Of a stretch of DNA of 64,000 nucleotides, positions 24,525-37,391 are shown piece after piece (the first letter of the stretch is position 1; each line of letters starts with the position of its first letter). The notes under the pieces are model-generated. The model made no database searches. It was not told the origin of the DNA and saw only the letters and a list, made by a program, of their open reading frames with translations. Source of the DNA: Nomia melanderi (lineage: Eukaryota; Arthropoda; Insecta; Hymenoptera; Halictidae); the NCBI RefSeq assembly GCF_051020985.1, contig NC_135003.1, positions 11,153,501 through 11,217,500 on the forward strand, read 5' to 3'. A program made the position numbers and the translations under genes.

Positions 24525-25755
24525 CCGTCGGTGTTATGCGTCAGGAACGATTTCGGCAGAGATAAGGACCGCTGATGAGGATCCAGGCAGGTCTCCGTGG
24601 GCATAGAATCATCCGCTCTGGTGGGAGCACTGCCGGGCCTAGACAGCATTCCATCCTTGGGCGGTTCCATCAAGGTCTTCAGGGAGCCGATTACCGCATC
24701 CTCCATGGGGGTGGACGCGCCGGAGCTTTTCGCGTTCCTGGGACTCTTGGTAACAGTTCGATCGGACGTAGTGACCCAAATATCACTGCTGGACGAGGAC
24801 GAGGTGGTCGACGAAGAAGCTACCTGACCGCTGGGTGATCTGTTAGCGATACCAGCTTTCCCCTGAGACACCGGGGACACTTTTCTATCCTTGTTGTCGC
24901 AGCCCTCGAAGCTGCCGGCAAATTCGGGCTTCCTGTAAAATCGATGATGCTGCTCCCTCTTCTCAACGGACGACGACGCGTTTCCGTTGGAACCCTCTAG
25001 GGGCGACCAACGGTTCGGTTGCTTAAGCACGCTCTTCGGTTGCCTCTCCTGATATTTCGGATTGTTCTGATCGCGTCCGGCGGCAGCTCTGTTCTTCCGC
25101 GCGTTCTCCCGTTCCCGGTACTCTCGGTCGTCCATCCTCTCTAACGACGCCGGGGACGAGCTGGCGCTGCCTCTACCCGTGTGGCTGCCAGCGTCCGCGG
25201 GGAGCCTCTGATGAGCCGGATAGCTTTGGGACAGCTTCATGAATACCGGCACCTGATTCGGTGAGTACAGGCTGTCCCTCTGCGAACAGTGCGGCCAGAA
25301 ATCGCAGGTGCTGCTGTTGCAACGTAATTTCGTGTCCGGGCTGACACAGAAGTCTTGACTGGTCGACGACGCGTTCGCGTTCGGGGTTGTTGCTCCTCTT
25401 TGTAGTGTCTTTGGGCGACGTGTTTGTTGCTGTTGCTGTTGTTGCTGCTGTTGCTGCTGTTGCTGTGGCTGTTGCTGCGATTGTTGGTGCTGCTGCTGCT
25501 GCTGCTGTTGGGACTGTTGCATCGAGGAATTGGAGGACTTTGAAGATTGCTGCTGCTTAGAGGATATAAAGTAGACGTCGTAAGTGCCCGGATTGGTTCG
25601 TCTTTGCTCCTGATTCTCATCGCGACGCTCGAAACGATTCGAAAGGAGACTCCTGGACACCACGCGGCTTCTCGTCCCGTATAGGAACTCGGTTACCGTC
25701 TCCGTCTCACGGAGGAGCTCTTCGTTTAGCGCGTCCTCGGTCGACTGCGCTTTTC
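24525..25755 (-). CDS. Large Q/S-rich exon with 14-3-3-type motif
   Basis: The acceptor is gtgtgtttcccag. The exon gives GA to finish an Arg codon, then 409 codons (visible residues 827-1235), and ends ACGG|GTGAGT, leaving GG. It starts KAQSTEDALNEELLRETETV, a short likely helical acidic segment. A Q-rich block (about 893-936), an NPN/Ser-rich linker, SSSSSDIWVTTSDRTVTKSP, and finally RSLSLPKSFLTHNTDG follow. RSLSLP (1221-1226) fits the 14-3-3 mode I consensus RSx(pS)xP exactly. If the donor is not used, translation stops at TGA 24523-24521, directly overlapping it, so an isoform ending ...HNTDG is also possible. Confidence 0.92.
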
Positions 25756-26194
25756 CTGGGAAACACACGTCGACGGATCAAAGGTCTTGTATTAAATTCT
25801 AGATACCGGAAAGACGGACGGGAGACTCGATCGAGGTGATCTTGTTTTTCCGCGTTATTTGTCTGGCAACGTTTATGGTATGGAGTATTAATAAATATTT
25901 GAAAAGGCGTAATGTAAAGTATTCTAAGATCTCGTTTATAAAACATTGAGCTATTTTCTACACTGTCAAATGTATTAACCCACAAAGTAAATGTTAATCA
26001 CTGGTTGTTCATTTAATAGCTACAAAAATTCAAGTAAACTTGTTTTCTCTGTACGAACATAATAGAATCTACTAATATCTCAACTAGTCCGATTAATCGA
26101 GGTTTCATCGTAAGCTACTGATTCTCACGGAATTCCATGAAATAGGATCAACCGTTTTAACCAGGCAGAAGACGAGCATGATACGTATACGTAC
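25756..26194 (-). other. Intron of 439 nt
   Basis: Intron between the two large exons: donor ACC|GTACGT, acceptor tttcccag. AT-rich in the middle, with no other feature seen. Confidence 0.85.
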
Positions 26195-26910
26195 GGTTTT
26201 GGAGAGTGTGACGCTTCCTGTCGCCTCCTCGATCATTGGAAATCTTAACAACGACTCTGTGGGGCTCGTTAGTCTCCCTCGAGTGATCTCTATTCGGCGC
26301 TGCCGCGCCCGGGGACCTCTTCTCGGGTAATTGAAGACTCCTGGATCTCCTTACCCTCGATTGGTGGGATTCTGGGGACACTTGCGCTGTCCTGGCGCTT
26401 TGGTGCTGCCTCGCAGCGTTACTGCGCCGGAAAGGATTCGGCGTCGGCGATCTGCCCTGCCTCTCCGCGCTGCTCGACGACGAAGACGACGAAGACGGCG
26501 AATTGAATGACAACTGTTTTCCGGACTCCGCGGATCCCGGCGATCTCCTCAGTCCCTGTTGACTCCTGTGATGACGGGCCTGCCGATTGGGCGAGATCCT
26601 CTCGCCGTTGGCGCGGATCGACTCGTTCGACGAGTTTAGCGCGATGATCGACGACGAGACAAGGCTGAGGTTCAACGACGAGCTGGGATTATCGTCTTCA
26701 TCGTCGCCGTCGTCGTATCCTTCCACCGAGGAATCCGTGTTCTCGGATAACCTGGGCATGGTGGATCTTTGCACGCAGCTGTCGAGACTCCTGAAACCCA
26801 AAGAGGACGAAGAAGAACTGGAAGATTCCATGTATCGTTGAACGAACTGCGTCCTTCTCGAGGATGAAGGGTCCTCCAACGATTTAGCCTGCGCCATTCG
26901 ATACTGCTGT

Positions 26911-26966
<56 letters not shown>

Positions 26967-26967
26967 T

Positions 26968-26999
<32 letters not shown>

Positions 27000-27707
27000 T
27001 TGAAGCTGCTGCTGTTGGGTGCTAGTGTTCTGTCTTCGAAGTCTGGAACTCACGTTCGAAGATTTCCGCGTGGAAGACGGTAACGAGCTCCAGTTCACTT
27101 GATGCGGAGGCGATGGCGGCGGGCTGATGATGTCGCTGTCAACTATGGCGTTCGAGCGTGGCAAAAACGGCGCCTTACCGTAGTGGCCGCGGCCGGAGTG
27201 TCTCGCGGATTTCTTGCCGACCACATCCTGGAACGCCGGTGGCGGCGATATGATCGGCGTGATCGATGGCGGCGAGTAAGATTCCGGGATGCTGTGCGGC
27301 GACGTGCAAGCGCTGCTCCCGACCGACTCGAAGTCTTGACCGTGCAACGCCAAGTAGTCCGGTCGATGATTGTCCAGCCTCGAGAACTCTTGGGGGCATT
27401 TTCCTGGTTCGCTGTTGCAGTGGTAGTTGGCCAACTTGACGGTGACTCGACGCGGCAGGGGCAAGGTGCCCGTCGTTGCTGTGACCAGGCTGCTCTCGTA
27501 GTTTATTCTTCGGTTCTCGTCCAATGACCTTTGCTGCACCTGCACCCAGCCGGACCGACCCAGATAGACGCCGTCTACTTCTCTGTCGCACCATCTGACC
27601 GGCGACAATTCCCGGCCGCAGTCGCCGCTGATGAAAAGCTCGCCGGACGTGCCGCTGTTGCCGGACAAGAACGAATTCGAGGACTCGCGACGACGAGAGC
27701 TCGTCAC
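26195..27707 (-). CDS. Large exon with a 33-residue polyglutamine tract
   Basis: The acceptor is tttgctgggcag, and the exon opens in phase 0 with VTSSRRRESSNSF. The donor is AAACC|GTACGTA, which leaves one base to make Arg (C+GA); the neighbouring GTATAC site gives the wrong phase. The exon encodes 504 residues (visible 322-825). Notable segments are SPVRWCDREVDGVYLGRSGW (about 356-375), proline-rich blocks PESYSPPSIT and ISPPPSPP, and Q4-L-Q33 (about 552-589, nt 26904-27017, mixed CAG/CAA). A Ser/Asp-rich stretch and RRSRSLQLPEKRSP near the end follow. Sparse hydrophobic segments and long homopolymers suggest mostly disordered structure. The Trp-containing segment may be a conserved short motif. 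Confidence 0.92.
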
Positions 27708-28039
27708 CTGCCCAGCAAATTTTCATCGATGGGAAAGTGCAGCTTCTCGGGACCGTCCGGGAACGGCCTCCGAACTTTTTAACGAGAGACGCGACGAATT
27801 TCTATGGCACTCGTTTTTTTGGGGGGGGGGAGGAGACGCGAACTTGTCAGAGGTACGGGAAAGTTTTATCGAACGTCGAGGTTTCGTTCGACCAGCAACG
27901 GTGCCAGGGACACGTGGAGTTGAAAAATTTTCACAAACGACTTGCGACAGCTCTCGAAACGGAAAGCCGGGATTGAAATTTGTTCGATGGGTGGACGGGA
28001 GATAATACGCGTGTTGGTCTTTTCGATTGTTTTACTTGC
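27708..28039 (-). other. GC–AG intron of 332 nt with a homopolymer G/C run
   Basis: The intron begins GCAAGT and ends GGGCAG on the minus strand. It contains a T-run followed by about ten G (plus strand, 27816-27833), i.e. poly(C) then poly(A) in the transcript. There is no other feature. Confidence 0.82.
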
Positions 28040-28256
28040 CTGTCCATGGCTGTCCTGCCGATGCTGTTTTAAACTCGAGCTGGATGATATCGATGCGGTC
28101 GTGTCGTGACGTTTTAACGACGGTATCGACGTACCACGCGTGTACGAGCCCCGTGCCGCGTTTCCGCTTGATTTTCCTCTGACACTGCTTTGGCTTTTAT
28201 TGCTGCCGACGCTGTACGTGGACCCTTGCGAGCCCACTTCCCATGGATCCGAAGTA
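28040..28256 (-). CDS. Fourth visible coding exon, Ser-rich, with a GC donor
   Basis: The acceptor is ctgcatttacgcag. The first base completes a Ser codon, then 72 codons follow (visible residues 250-321), starting TSDPWEVGSQGSTYSVG and ending QHRQDSHGQ. The downstream splice site is CAG|GCAAGT, so the donor dinucleotide is GC, not GT. The rest of the site matches the known GC–AG intron consensus (AG|GCAAGT), and using it keeps phase 0 into the next exon. I see no GT donor nearby that preserves the frame. Ser runs and basic residues suggest a disordered, phosphorylatable segment. Confidence 0.84.
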
Positions 28257-31200
28257 CTGCGTAAATGCAGAATTGAGACGTTTGCGCCTCTGTAAAAAGA
28301 TCGTTTATTCTCGCGTCAGCGCAGATTAGGCGAGAGAAAGCGGCCATAAGAGGATTGGGGCAATGGGAAATGGCGCGTCCCGCGGACCTCGTGTCAAAGA
28401 GGGAAATCTAACATTAATAATGCCGTTTCGTATGTCATTCGCTAAGGCGCTAAAGAGGTGGAAACATTTCGATATAATCCCCTTTCAAAAAGAATAAGAT
28501 AATTATCATGGACTGAATCATAAAGAAAAAACAATAATGGCTATCAATAAGTAAAATATTTCATTTCATATTTGAACGAAATCTGGTAAAACATACTCAT
28601 GCGGTTTCTATAACCACTTAGAGAAAGGTTACTTCAATTGCTTGCGTGATACTTTTGACATCAACAGAAGGATTTTATCAACGTCTTCGACAATCTAAAA
28701 GGGGCATCATGCGATAATATTCAGCGCCGAGCGCTCAATAAAAACTCGTCCCGCATTTCCGACGATTCTCGAAGTGATTGAAAATACATTTGCATAGGCA
28801 GACGATCCCGGGTCTTCACTTTTTCCAAAGAAATTTCGTTGGATGACTGGCGAAGGCATGCAACGGGCGCATTGATCCGCGAATAGTCGGCGTTTACCCC
28901 CGAGGAAACCACTATCCCGGCGTATCGGGGCGAATGTAATACACGCGCGGTACCTGGCGGTCCGTATTGGTTGAACTCGATTCGAGGAGCTACCCGTGGC
29001 TCGTTGCTACGCCGGATGCAGCCGCTTTTCTCCTTTCGCGCCCGTACAATCTCGCCGTATAAATATTCATCGGTACTACGTGGCCGGGGCGATACGGATA
29101 TCACGAACGGGGAGGAGAGGCAAATAAAGATGCCACGACGGTGGAAAAGAACGCCGGGAAACGGGGACGTCGCATCCATCTTGCAGCACGCGCGGGACAG
29201 AAGATCTCCTGCGACCCGATACCCGCGTACCCGCGCGACGCACGCGGTAAAAGCCGGCAAAGCACGAAATCACGGGTGAAACAGATTCGTCCACGTTTGG
29301 CAAAATAAATTCCAGTGAAAATAAACACGCTCCCGCTGTTTTCCGCTGGCAAACGATCCCGCCCGCGTGTTTAGCGTGATTGAACGCTGCTGCGTTGCGA
29401 GACGAATCTTCTTATTTTCGCTGCGAGCGTATACATAAATGGAAAACTGATTAATCTAGAAAATACTGGCGTCAACATTTGCGATTAGTGGACGCAAACG
29501 AGTCGAAGCTAACGAGCAACCACTACTTTTTCCCTCGCGATCGTTTGTCTTTAAATGATTGTCGGTTGATCACGAATGTTCATATTTTGCGGATTTGGAT
29601 GCTAGCGTTTAGAAATTAAATATTTAGGTGCTCTGTTAAGGATGTCGATTTGTTGAAGATTAAATAAGTCGTAAATTCGTATCTAGTCATTACGAAATTG
29701 TCACCGTAACTTTTTACTACGCATATCTTATCTACTCCTTTAACCTTCGATTGCTTCGACCATTTTGATCAATACTTAGCAAGTTCAAACCGAGCGGAGC
29801 CATGTTTAATAACGCAACGAAGCGTTCTTGTCTAAGACACTGATGGATATTAATAATAATCTGTTTACATGGATCGATGGAAATGTAAAGGCACAACGTG
29901 CTCGGCACAAGACAGGCAGGGGTCCTGTCATAAGAAGTTTCGCGCGTTCGTTCGAGTATGAAAGCATTAATCTTATTCGAGGCGGAGCGCTTCACGCGTT
30001 TCGCAAAATGCGCGCGTGGAATATAAATTCTCGAATATATCGGTCATCGAACTAGGTCGGTGGGGAAGAATTTTCGAAATGAAATCTGTTCCGCGTTCGG
30101 CCAGTGATTTTCGGCGTGTCAACGTGACGACGCCGCGGCGGCTCGACACGCCGGCAATTTGCGGACCTCGTGCCGCTGTTCATCATTAATGAGCCCCGCT
30201 AAATGTAGTCGGCTGGGCTGGCAAAAGAAGGCAACGTCACCATAACCTTCCGGCGTAGTAATGATTCATAAAAGGAAGAGCAACCGCGGAAATGGAATTG
30301 TTGGCAAGATTCGAATCGCCCACGGAACGTTCGAATAAAAGGAATTCCAATCTTACAAATGACTCGATTCGTTCTCGGATTAGACGGTTACGGAGAGTAC
30401 TTGATAAATCTCCCGGGAGAACCTCGGAACGAAGTTTTCGTCGTTTTCAATACCACCTTCCAATTTCCTGTTTCGAATCAGTCCCCGAAATGGCCATGTA
30501 AAGTTGTTACGCGAAAATACCGAGGAAATGGAGAAAACAAAAAGTTCTACTGCTAATAAAAATATCCATGGAGACACCGTTCGCGATCCTATCACTCTCA
30601 AATTTTATTTTCTGTAACGGTGGTAATTAAAAGTTGGATTTTATTTTGCGAAAATTTCGTACTGGGACAGAAGCGAAATTCAATTACCGCACTTTCATCT
30701 TTTAGCAATGGCACACGATTCGGGAATTAGATTACAGGAAAAAATGTCAATTTTTATGGTATTCGTAAGCTTTTCAATAGAGTTATAATCGAACGAGTCC
30801 GCGTTTTATCACAACACTATTTGCGGATCTCCGAAATGAATATTCCCTTCAATTTTACTCATTGTAAAGGTAATGGATAAAATATTGGATTTCACTGTGT
30901 CAAAATTTCATGCCGCTGATAAAAGCGAGTTTCGGTAACTCTGTTACCCCGCTGGCCGCGTTTCTGGGCTTCGGGACTTTACCCGAAAATTGCATATTTT
31001 AGACGAAATCAATTTGAATGAGGCGAACTGCACCTTGGGAGGAGGTCAATTGGTTCGGATAAAGTATCGAATATCTGGTTAAAGGGGGATATAATTGTAA
31101 TGTGCATGTGGAAGTAATGAGTCGGAGTTCGTTTAACTCGAATCGATTCGAATCAGGTATCACGAGCCAATGTATATCGATTGCCCCGGACTGTTTTATT

Positions 31201-33212
31201 TTCAGCGTAATAAGAGAATAGGACGGGGAGCTTCTCTTCCAATATCGAGAGGCTATTTGCGGCCAGACGTGGACTGAGATATATCCGCGAATACATTATT
31301 CGTCAATTTGTTTAAGTTTAGCTGTCATACAAGCGAAACGTGTTGGCCCTATTTTTGGTTCGATCCGAGCAACGGATGTTGGCACGGTTGTTGCAGGGAA
31401 ACATTATATTTACCTTTTAACGGACATAGTTCGCAGGGTGGCTGGGGATCCCCCGGTTTTCACAGTTGGATTAAAATCACTCTCGCGCGTTAAATTAGAC
31501 GCCGCGTGTCACTTCAAATATCACGACGTCACCGGAGATCGATGCACCGTCACTTCGCGGCCGCATTAACCACCCCGGCGTTCACCGGGCTCGCGCGATT
31601 CCCACTCGACTAACGGATTGGACTCCGTTAATTATTTCACGTTGAGAATTTCGATCTATCATTCGGGAGGGTCGTTCTTCGAGCAGACGTCAGGAGGAAG
31701 TTCATTGGATCGAGTAATAAGTCGATGGGAATGCTTCTAAATCAACCGTAGAGTGCAATTAACGTTGAAAGTAAATCGCATTACCGCACGATAATAATTT
31801 GTTTTTATTCGATGTTCGCTTGATTAGTAACAGAAGCGATTCGAAGCGGATCGAGTTCTATACACCGGGTAATTTGAAGTTTTCAAATGTTTCAGAAAAC
31901 CGTATTCGTTTGCGACCACTATTCTCGTATTTGACATTTATCTACCGATCTCTTTTGTCAATTCAGTGCCGTAAGTTTTATTCGCGGCGCGTAGAACGGA
32001 CAAAAATCGGAACAGCTATTATTACGACAAGAAACGATTAATATCACAGCGTTTCTTCCCTCTTTCGACATCGTCCATAAACAGCAAGCCTTTTCCCCAT
32101 CTCCTAGAGACGCGCCTATTGCTCAATCCAATATATTTGAAGTAAACAAGCCGATCGCTTTTTCACCATGCCCCTAAGCGCAGTAAAAATCATCCAAGGC
32201 AACTAATTAACCGTATACGGCCACGGAAAAGAGTTCTAGGAGCTATTCGCCGTTCACCGCCGTCCCTCCCTCTACGGTTTCGTTAAATTTTGCATTCGCG
32301 TGTGTAAACAAGTTACGCTCCGCGGGGAAGCTCCAAGCGGTGCAGGAAGCGGTCCCCGTCCTTTTCATTCAGCTTCATGAAAGTTACATCGCGTGTAACC
32401 GTCCTCGAAGACTGCAAAAAGTAAACACACCGGTACGAGAATGGGAGAAAGAGAGACAGAGATAAAAGGAGGGAAAAAGAGAGAAAGAGAGAGAGAAAGA
32501 GAGGGGGAGGGGGGGAGTCAGACGCAGGCCACGCAACGATCGAATTAATTTTCTTCTTACCGTATCGATATCAACGATCCACCGTATTAATCCCGGCAGC
32601 GACGAACCGGCCGTTTTTGCGACATCGATCTCCCACGGAACGAAAGCTTCTTAACTCCGATCGCGAAGACCGATTTCGCTATGCTTATTTGTCTAGTCCT
32701 CGACCGGTTCTTTATTGACCTATCGCATAACTGCGAATTCCCTGGCCCACGTACAAATATTCAAGAATAATCCCCGTGACTCTCGATATTCATGTACACA
32801 CGTCATCATCCTCCAGGGACGCTGAGGTACAACGCATACCGTCGCGGCAAACAACTTGTCCGACGAATAAAGGACTCGAGCACCGTTAACACAACACGCG
32901 TGGGCATACTTATCACCAGCAGCGACGAAGATCCTTCGTACGTACGGTTCGTTCACTTTTTCCGGGAGCACAGACACACGAGGTGAGTAGAAGGTGAAAC
33001 AATACGCGCGTGCGTAATTAAAGATCTTCGTGCAGGATGCAAATCTGCGAACGAGTGGGACTCGTTAGAGCTGAGTCGCGAATGCTGGGAAAATGGAGGA
33101 GAGGACAGTACAGTTGGGATTTCTCTGGTGGTTTCCCGGCGACGCCAGAAAGAAAAACGTTTGGACACGGACAGGGAAAAGAGATGGCCGCGGGGACACG
33201 CGCGCGCGTTAC
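28257..33212 (-). other. Intron of about 5.0 kb, no gene seen
   Basis: Spans the donor after 33213 to the acceptor before 28256. GC-rich patches near 28900-29400 create long frames on both strands that start at non-ATG codons and lack splice support. The purine tract at 32447-32518 is listed separately. Confidence 0.8.
32447..32518. repeat. Purine-rich GA/GGGGAG tract
   Basis: About 70 bases of gagaaagagaga words ending in a G-rich run. Simple sequence inside the 5 kb intron. Confidence 0.75.
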
Positions 33213-33508
33213 CTGTCGCCGCGGGAGCCGGTGGCCGTATTCGAGATGTCGGTTGAATCCGCGGCCGGACTGACTCTACGTGGCGGCAACGCGGGAGCAG
33301 GGGCCTGGCTCGAGGACGAGGACGAAACGGGCCCTATGACGCCCACGTTGCCCCCACGTACCCCGTCCTCGGCCGAATGTTGCCTGCTCGAAGATTGCGA
33401 GCTCTGGGACAGCCAGCGGCGGCCGCCGCCGCTCCTCGTCACCACTGCGCCACCACCGGTTCCTCCAGCCTGATGGGGCCCACCGCCTCCGCTGTCCAAC
33501 GATGTGCT
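33213..33508 (-). CDS. Third visible coding exon, Gly/Ser-rich with SH3-ligand motif
   Basis: The acceptor is ttttctgatcgcag and the donor GACAG|GTAACG. The exon encodes 98 residues (visible 151-248) and leaves AG, completed to Ser by the next exon. It starts STSLDSGGGGPHQ, is Gly- and Ser-rich, and ends ATGSRGD. Residues 222-227 read PALPPR, an exact match to the class II SH3-ligand consensus PxxPxR, followed by RVSP, a possible proline-directed or basophilic phosphosite. High GC content produces long open frames on both strands here; the splice signals and phases point to the minus strand. No folded domain is evident. Confidence 0.86.
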
Positions 33509-36500
33509 CTGCGATCAGAAAATTTCCAATTATAAGCATTTCAAATTTGAACCTTCTTCAGGACCGAAATTTCGCTTGGAGAAGGCGGAGATTTTGGTTT
33601 CCGTTTCGTGGAGTTTACATGGTTCAATTTGTATTAGTTTTAACAGTGCAAGGACGGAGGGAGAGATTAACGAGCTGCTGGCAGGGTGTCTGTTAACATT
33701 TTGTTGTCGAGAGACTGTAGATATAGTCGCGAGGAAAACAAAAGTTGAAAACGAGAAAGTGTAATTTCAATTGAGTCTGTGTTGAATCTTCAGTTTCGTT
33801 AGTTTGTAATGTTGCAAAACTGATGTTGGATTTTGGTAGTTTGTAATTTTATAGTGAGACGTTTCGAAGAGAATTTTGCAGGAAGTACAGTGGAAATGTT
33901 TATGGAAATGACGCACAATAGATTCGGTGGTATTATTAGTCAATAGCTTTGGGGTATCTGTATTTGCATATACATCCGCAATCAGGCGATAGAGTTCAAT
34001 GCAGTCCGGAGGTTTGCATTTGATATGAATGCAGCTATTACGATAATTTGTGTTGTTGTTAAGATGAAATTCCCAACAGTTTCTAATCTACGTCTTAAGT
34101 AGTTCCAGGGACATGGCTCTAATGTTCTCTAGCTAAGCGTAGGTGATAATAGTGGGAAAGTTTTGGTAAGCACAGGGAGAATGGCTTATGAATAGTCAGA
34201 GTAGTCGAGAGACCCGCTATTCTTCTATTTATTGGATGGACATGCGCGCTAGAATACGCGTGCTAAATGCAAACATTATCGTCTCACAGTGATAATACAT
34301 ACAGCAAACTGATTCGAAATTGGGCTTCATTTCAGTACTAATACCAAGTGAAAATGTCGGTAAACCGTTGGGAAATGTGGATATTTAGACCAGCAAATTT
34401 TCATGTGTAGACAGTATTTCCCTGTTTGAAGTATATATAGGTTATCTTCTCGAGAGGATTGGGTTTCTAGGGGATCCTTTGAACAACGCGTCGAGTGTTT
34501 AGAGTACATCGATACTTGGAAAAGGGCGAGAAAGGGCGCGAAGAGTGTTGGGTTAGTCACCCCTTGGGTTCTTCAGAGATTCTGTATTCGAACCTCTTTC
34601 GCCCCAGGTTTTCCAGAGACAATGCTTTGATGCGAGCGTGTTTGAAGATGTATGCAGACAGTTTGTTCAAAGTAGACGAAGATACTGTACCAACCAAGCC
34701 GATAACAGTAACTTTGCAAATAGTAATAATATTTCTTTCCTTCCAAATACACATCAAAGATTCCATTTCAATAATATTAAAATATTATACATTTATATTA
34801 TAAATTTCATAATTAACATAAGTTTTCTCTTTCCACTAAGGGTCCCAAACAAACGAAAACAGAAGATTTAATAATAATTTCATTAAATCTCGTTTGAAGC
34901 AATCTCCATGTATTTAGTATATTTCTAGATCTCAAACAAGTGCAAATAAACTGCAGTCTGCTTATTAACTATCTTAAACAGCTTTTTACCCTGAATGATA
35001 TTTTAGCAAGGTTTTTCTTCGGACATCTCGGATACGGCGATTACGTTCGACAATGGGATCCCGTAATCGATATCCCCTTAACACGATATCCCGGACGCGG
35101 TTAAAGCGACGCCGATGCAGTTGGCGTCTCTTCCCGGGCATTTTCAATTATTTCTTTGACGAGCAAGTTAATCGATTCGGCATGGACGGTCTCTTCGCGG
35201 TTTCTCGTCGGTCTCGTTTTTCCATTCTGCTTCCTATCCCTCTTTTTCTATTTTTTCAGCTGTCCCTCTCGTCTTCCCAGTTCGACCAACGACGGGAAGA
35301 CTTACCCGACAGATTCACGACACGCATTCTTCCTAGGGAGAGGATTCATGATTCGAGAATTAGTTTTCAGCGATCCGCCGCGGGATGGCTGAAGATTCGA
35401 AGAAAATCGAGGAGGACACCAGGTTTATTGCCCTTTTTCTGCCTTAATTAATTGCGCCCGGAGTCGCCTCGTGACATTCATCTGACTCAACTGACCGAAC
35501 ATGGCGCGGTTTCGCCACTGCCATCAGCTTTTAAGAGGAAAACCGTTTATCCTGAACCACATTGTGTACGTGACGACGTTCACTATCGAAATGATCCATT
35601 TTCTTGCGTACACCGTACACAAGAAAATCAAACGGGCTTCGGTTCTTTACAAATCGATCTTTCTTACGTATGCTCCTCCATTTACAATATCAAATTCGGC
35701 CAAAATGAAACGGTCGACATACAAAACCATTTTAAAAACGAACTACTATTAAAGCGGATCTACCATGTGTGTCAACTGCTATTTTACATAAAGGAAACAC
35801 GTGTAATCACTATTTAATTTTTGTATTCTACAATATTAGTTTTCTACATTCTCAAGTAAGAAATTCCAACAATTTCAGTAACCGATGCGTATGAGAAACT
35901 ATGCGAAACGAGGAAGAAAAATACATCTGCTTATGAACGCTGCCATTCGAGTTCCCTCGGTTTCTACATTGTTTACAAGTGAGGCAGATCGGGAAGAAGT
36001 CCAAGCCGCGTGAGTCGATTGCATAAAGGCATTCTCGAAAGAGTGGCGCGGATCGTGACACGAGACGAACTAAACCCGCGGGAGAGGCGAGCGAACGAGC
36101 GAGCCAGCCAGGCAGCAGCGGCCGTTTCTACTTCCAAATACGGACGAGGCGCGAGAGACTGGCTACGCAACTCCTTCGACGAAAGTATTTTTATTTTCGT
36201 CCCGGCTCGGTGAAGAACCCGTCGCGTCGCTGGCCGCGGCGATCGGTCGGGAATCGAGAAATCGAGGGGCCTCGCCTCGCGACGCGTCACTTTGAAGTGC
36301 CGATCGGATCTCGCGATTAATTGCGCCCGTTTCCCATCGCCGCCGCGGCGCCGCCGATAAGAAACACGAGAAATCGCGACGCATTTCGTTACAAGGCGGA
36401 TTTCTTTCGGCGGTCCGCTTGTTTACCTTAACGTGGAAAAATTGGCGTGAGCCTGCGGCGCGGAACGAAATTCAACTGGGAAATATATGGGTCGATCCCG

Positions 36501-37391
36501 ATAATACGGCTCCCCGCGAGGAAACATTTTAAGAATTTTCCTTCGACCTGCGCGCAAAGCGGTTTCCAATCCGTTTTTTCTAGCAATGTTAACTGAGATT
36601 GGTTTTTAATAACGTATTTCTGTTGAATGTGAATATGACACTGAAACTGAAATGGCGTTTCGAGTGAATGGGTGAATTCGTTGAATAGGGAATAAAACGT
36701 GGTTGTATAATTGTTACTGATATTTAATGCCTACATCAGAAGTAAATCAGTAGAATTTGAGAATAAATGGCACCGTGAAGTTTCCGGAAGATGGATGAAG
36801 GTAGTAGAGCATAATGGATGGTACACAATGTGGTTGAACAATATTGTACCGTTCGCGAAATTGTGTACACTTTAGATCTGATAGGAAAACTGAAAGCACT
36901 TTTGGGTCAGGTTAATACAACAGCGAGACGGTGGAACGGTACTTTATGCCTTCAAGATACTCAATGGCACTACGCTATCGAAATATCGCTGTAAAATGAA
37001 CATGTTGAGATTATAATTGATAATTCGGTTTAAAACATATTTATATTTAACACTTATATCTGACTGAGGCTTCATTTCCAAGGAACTCCATTTAGAAGAC
37101 TATCGTGTGTACTTATGGTCATAAGTAGATACAATAAATCACGAGCAGACCAAATGTCCAGACACGATTACCTTTCAAATCATAGAACAACAATTTATCT
37201 TGAAACTCAAGTCCAATTCTACGCAAGATATCTCACTGTCCTCGACTGTGTCACAATTACAAAGGCACTCTGCATAGATGGTCTTATCCTTACCACTGCC
37301 AAAAGTCCTTTGACATGTTCACGGAAACAGAGAATTCTACGACAACGAACATAACATTATTTCTCCCGAAGTCGACGACACGAACACTTAC
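33509..37391 (-). other. Intron of 3.9 kb with a CpG-rich centre
   Basis: A GC- and CpG-rich patch at about 36010-36480 lies in otherwise AT-rich DNA. Frames there (up to about 105 codons) lack a consistent strand or start. The patch could be an internal promoter for a shorter transcript beginning at the 33508 exon, but no core promoter elements stand out. A 9-bp inverted repeat (GTACACAAT) lies at 36821-36868. Confidence 0.7.

Noticed and set aside
27099..27527. Long plus-strand frames opposite the polyQ exon
   Set aside because: They are antisense shadows of the spliced minus-strand exon and lack their own splice or start evidence.
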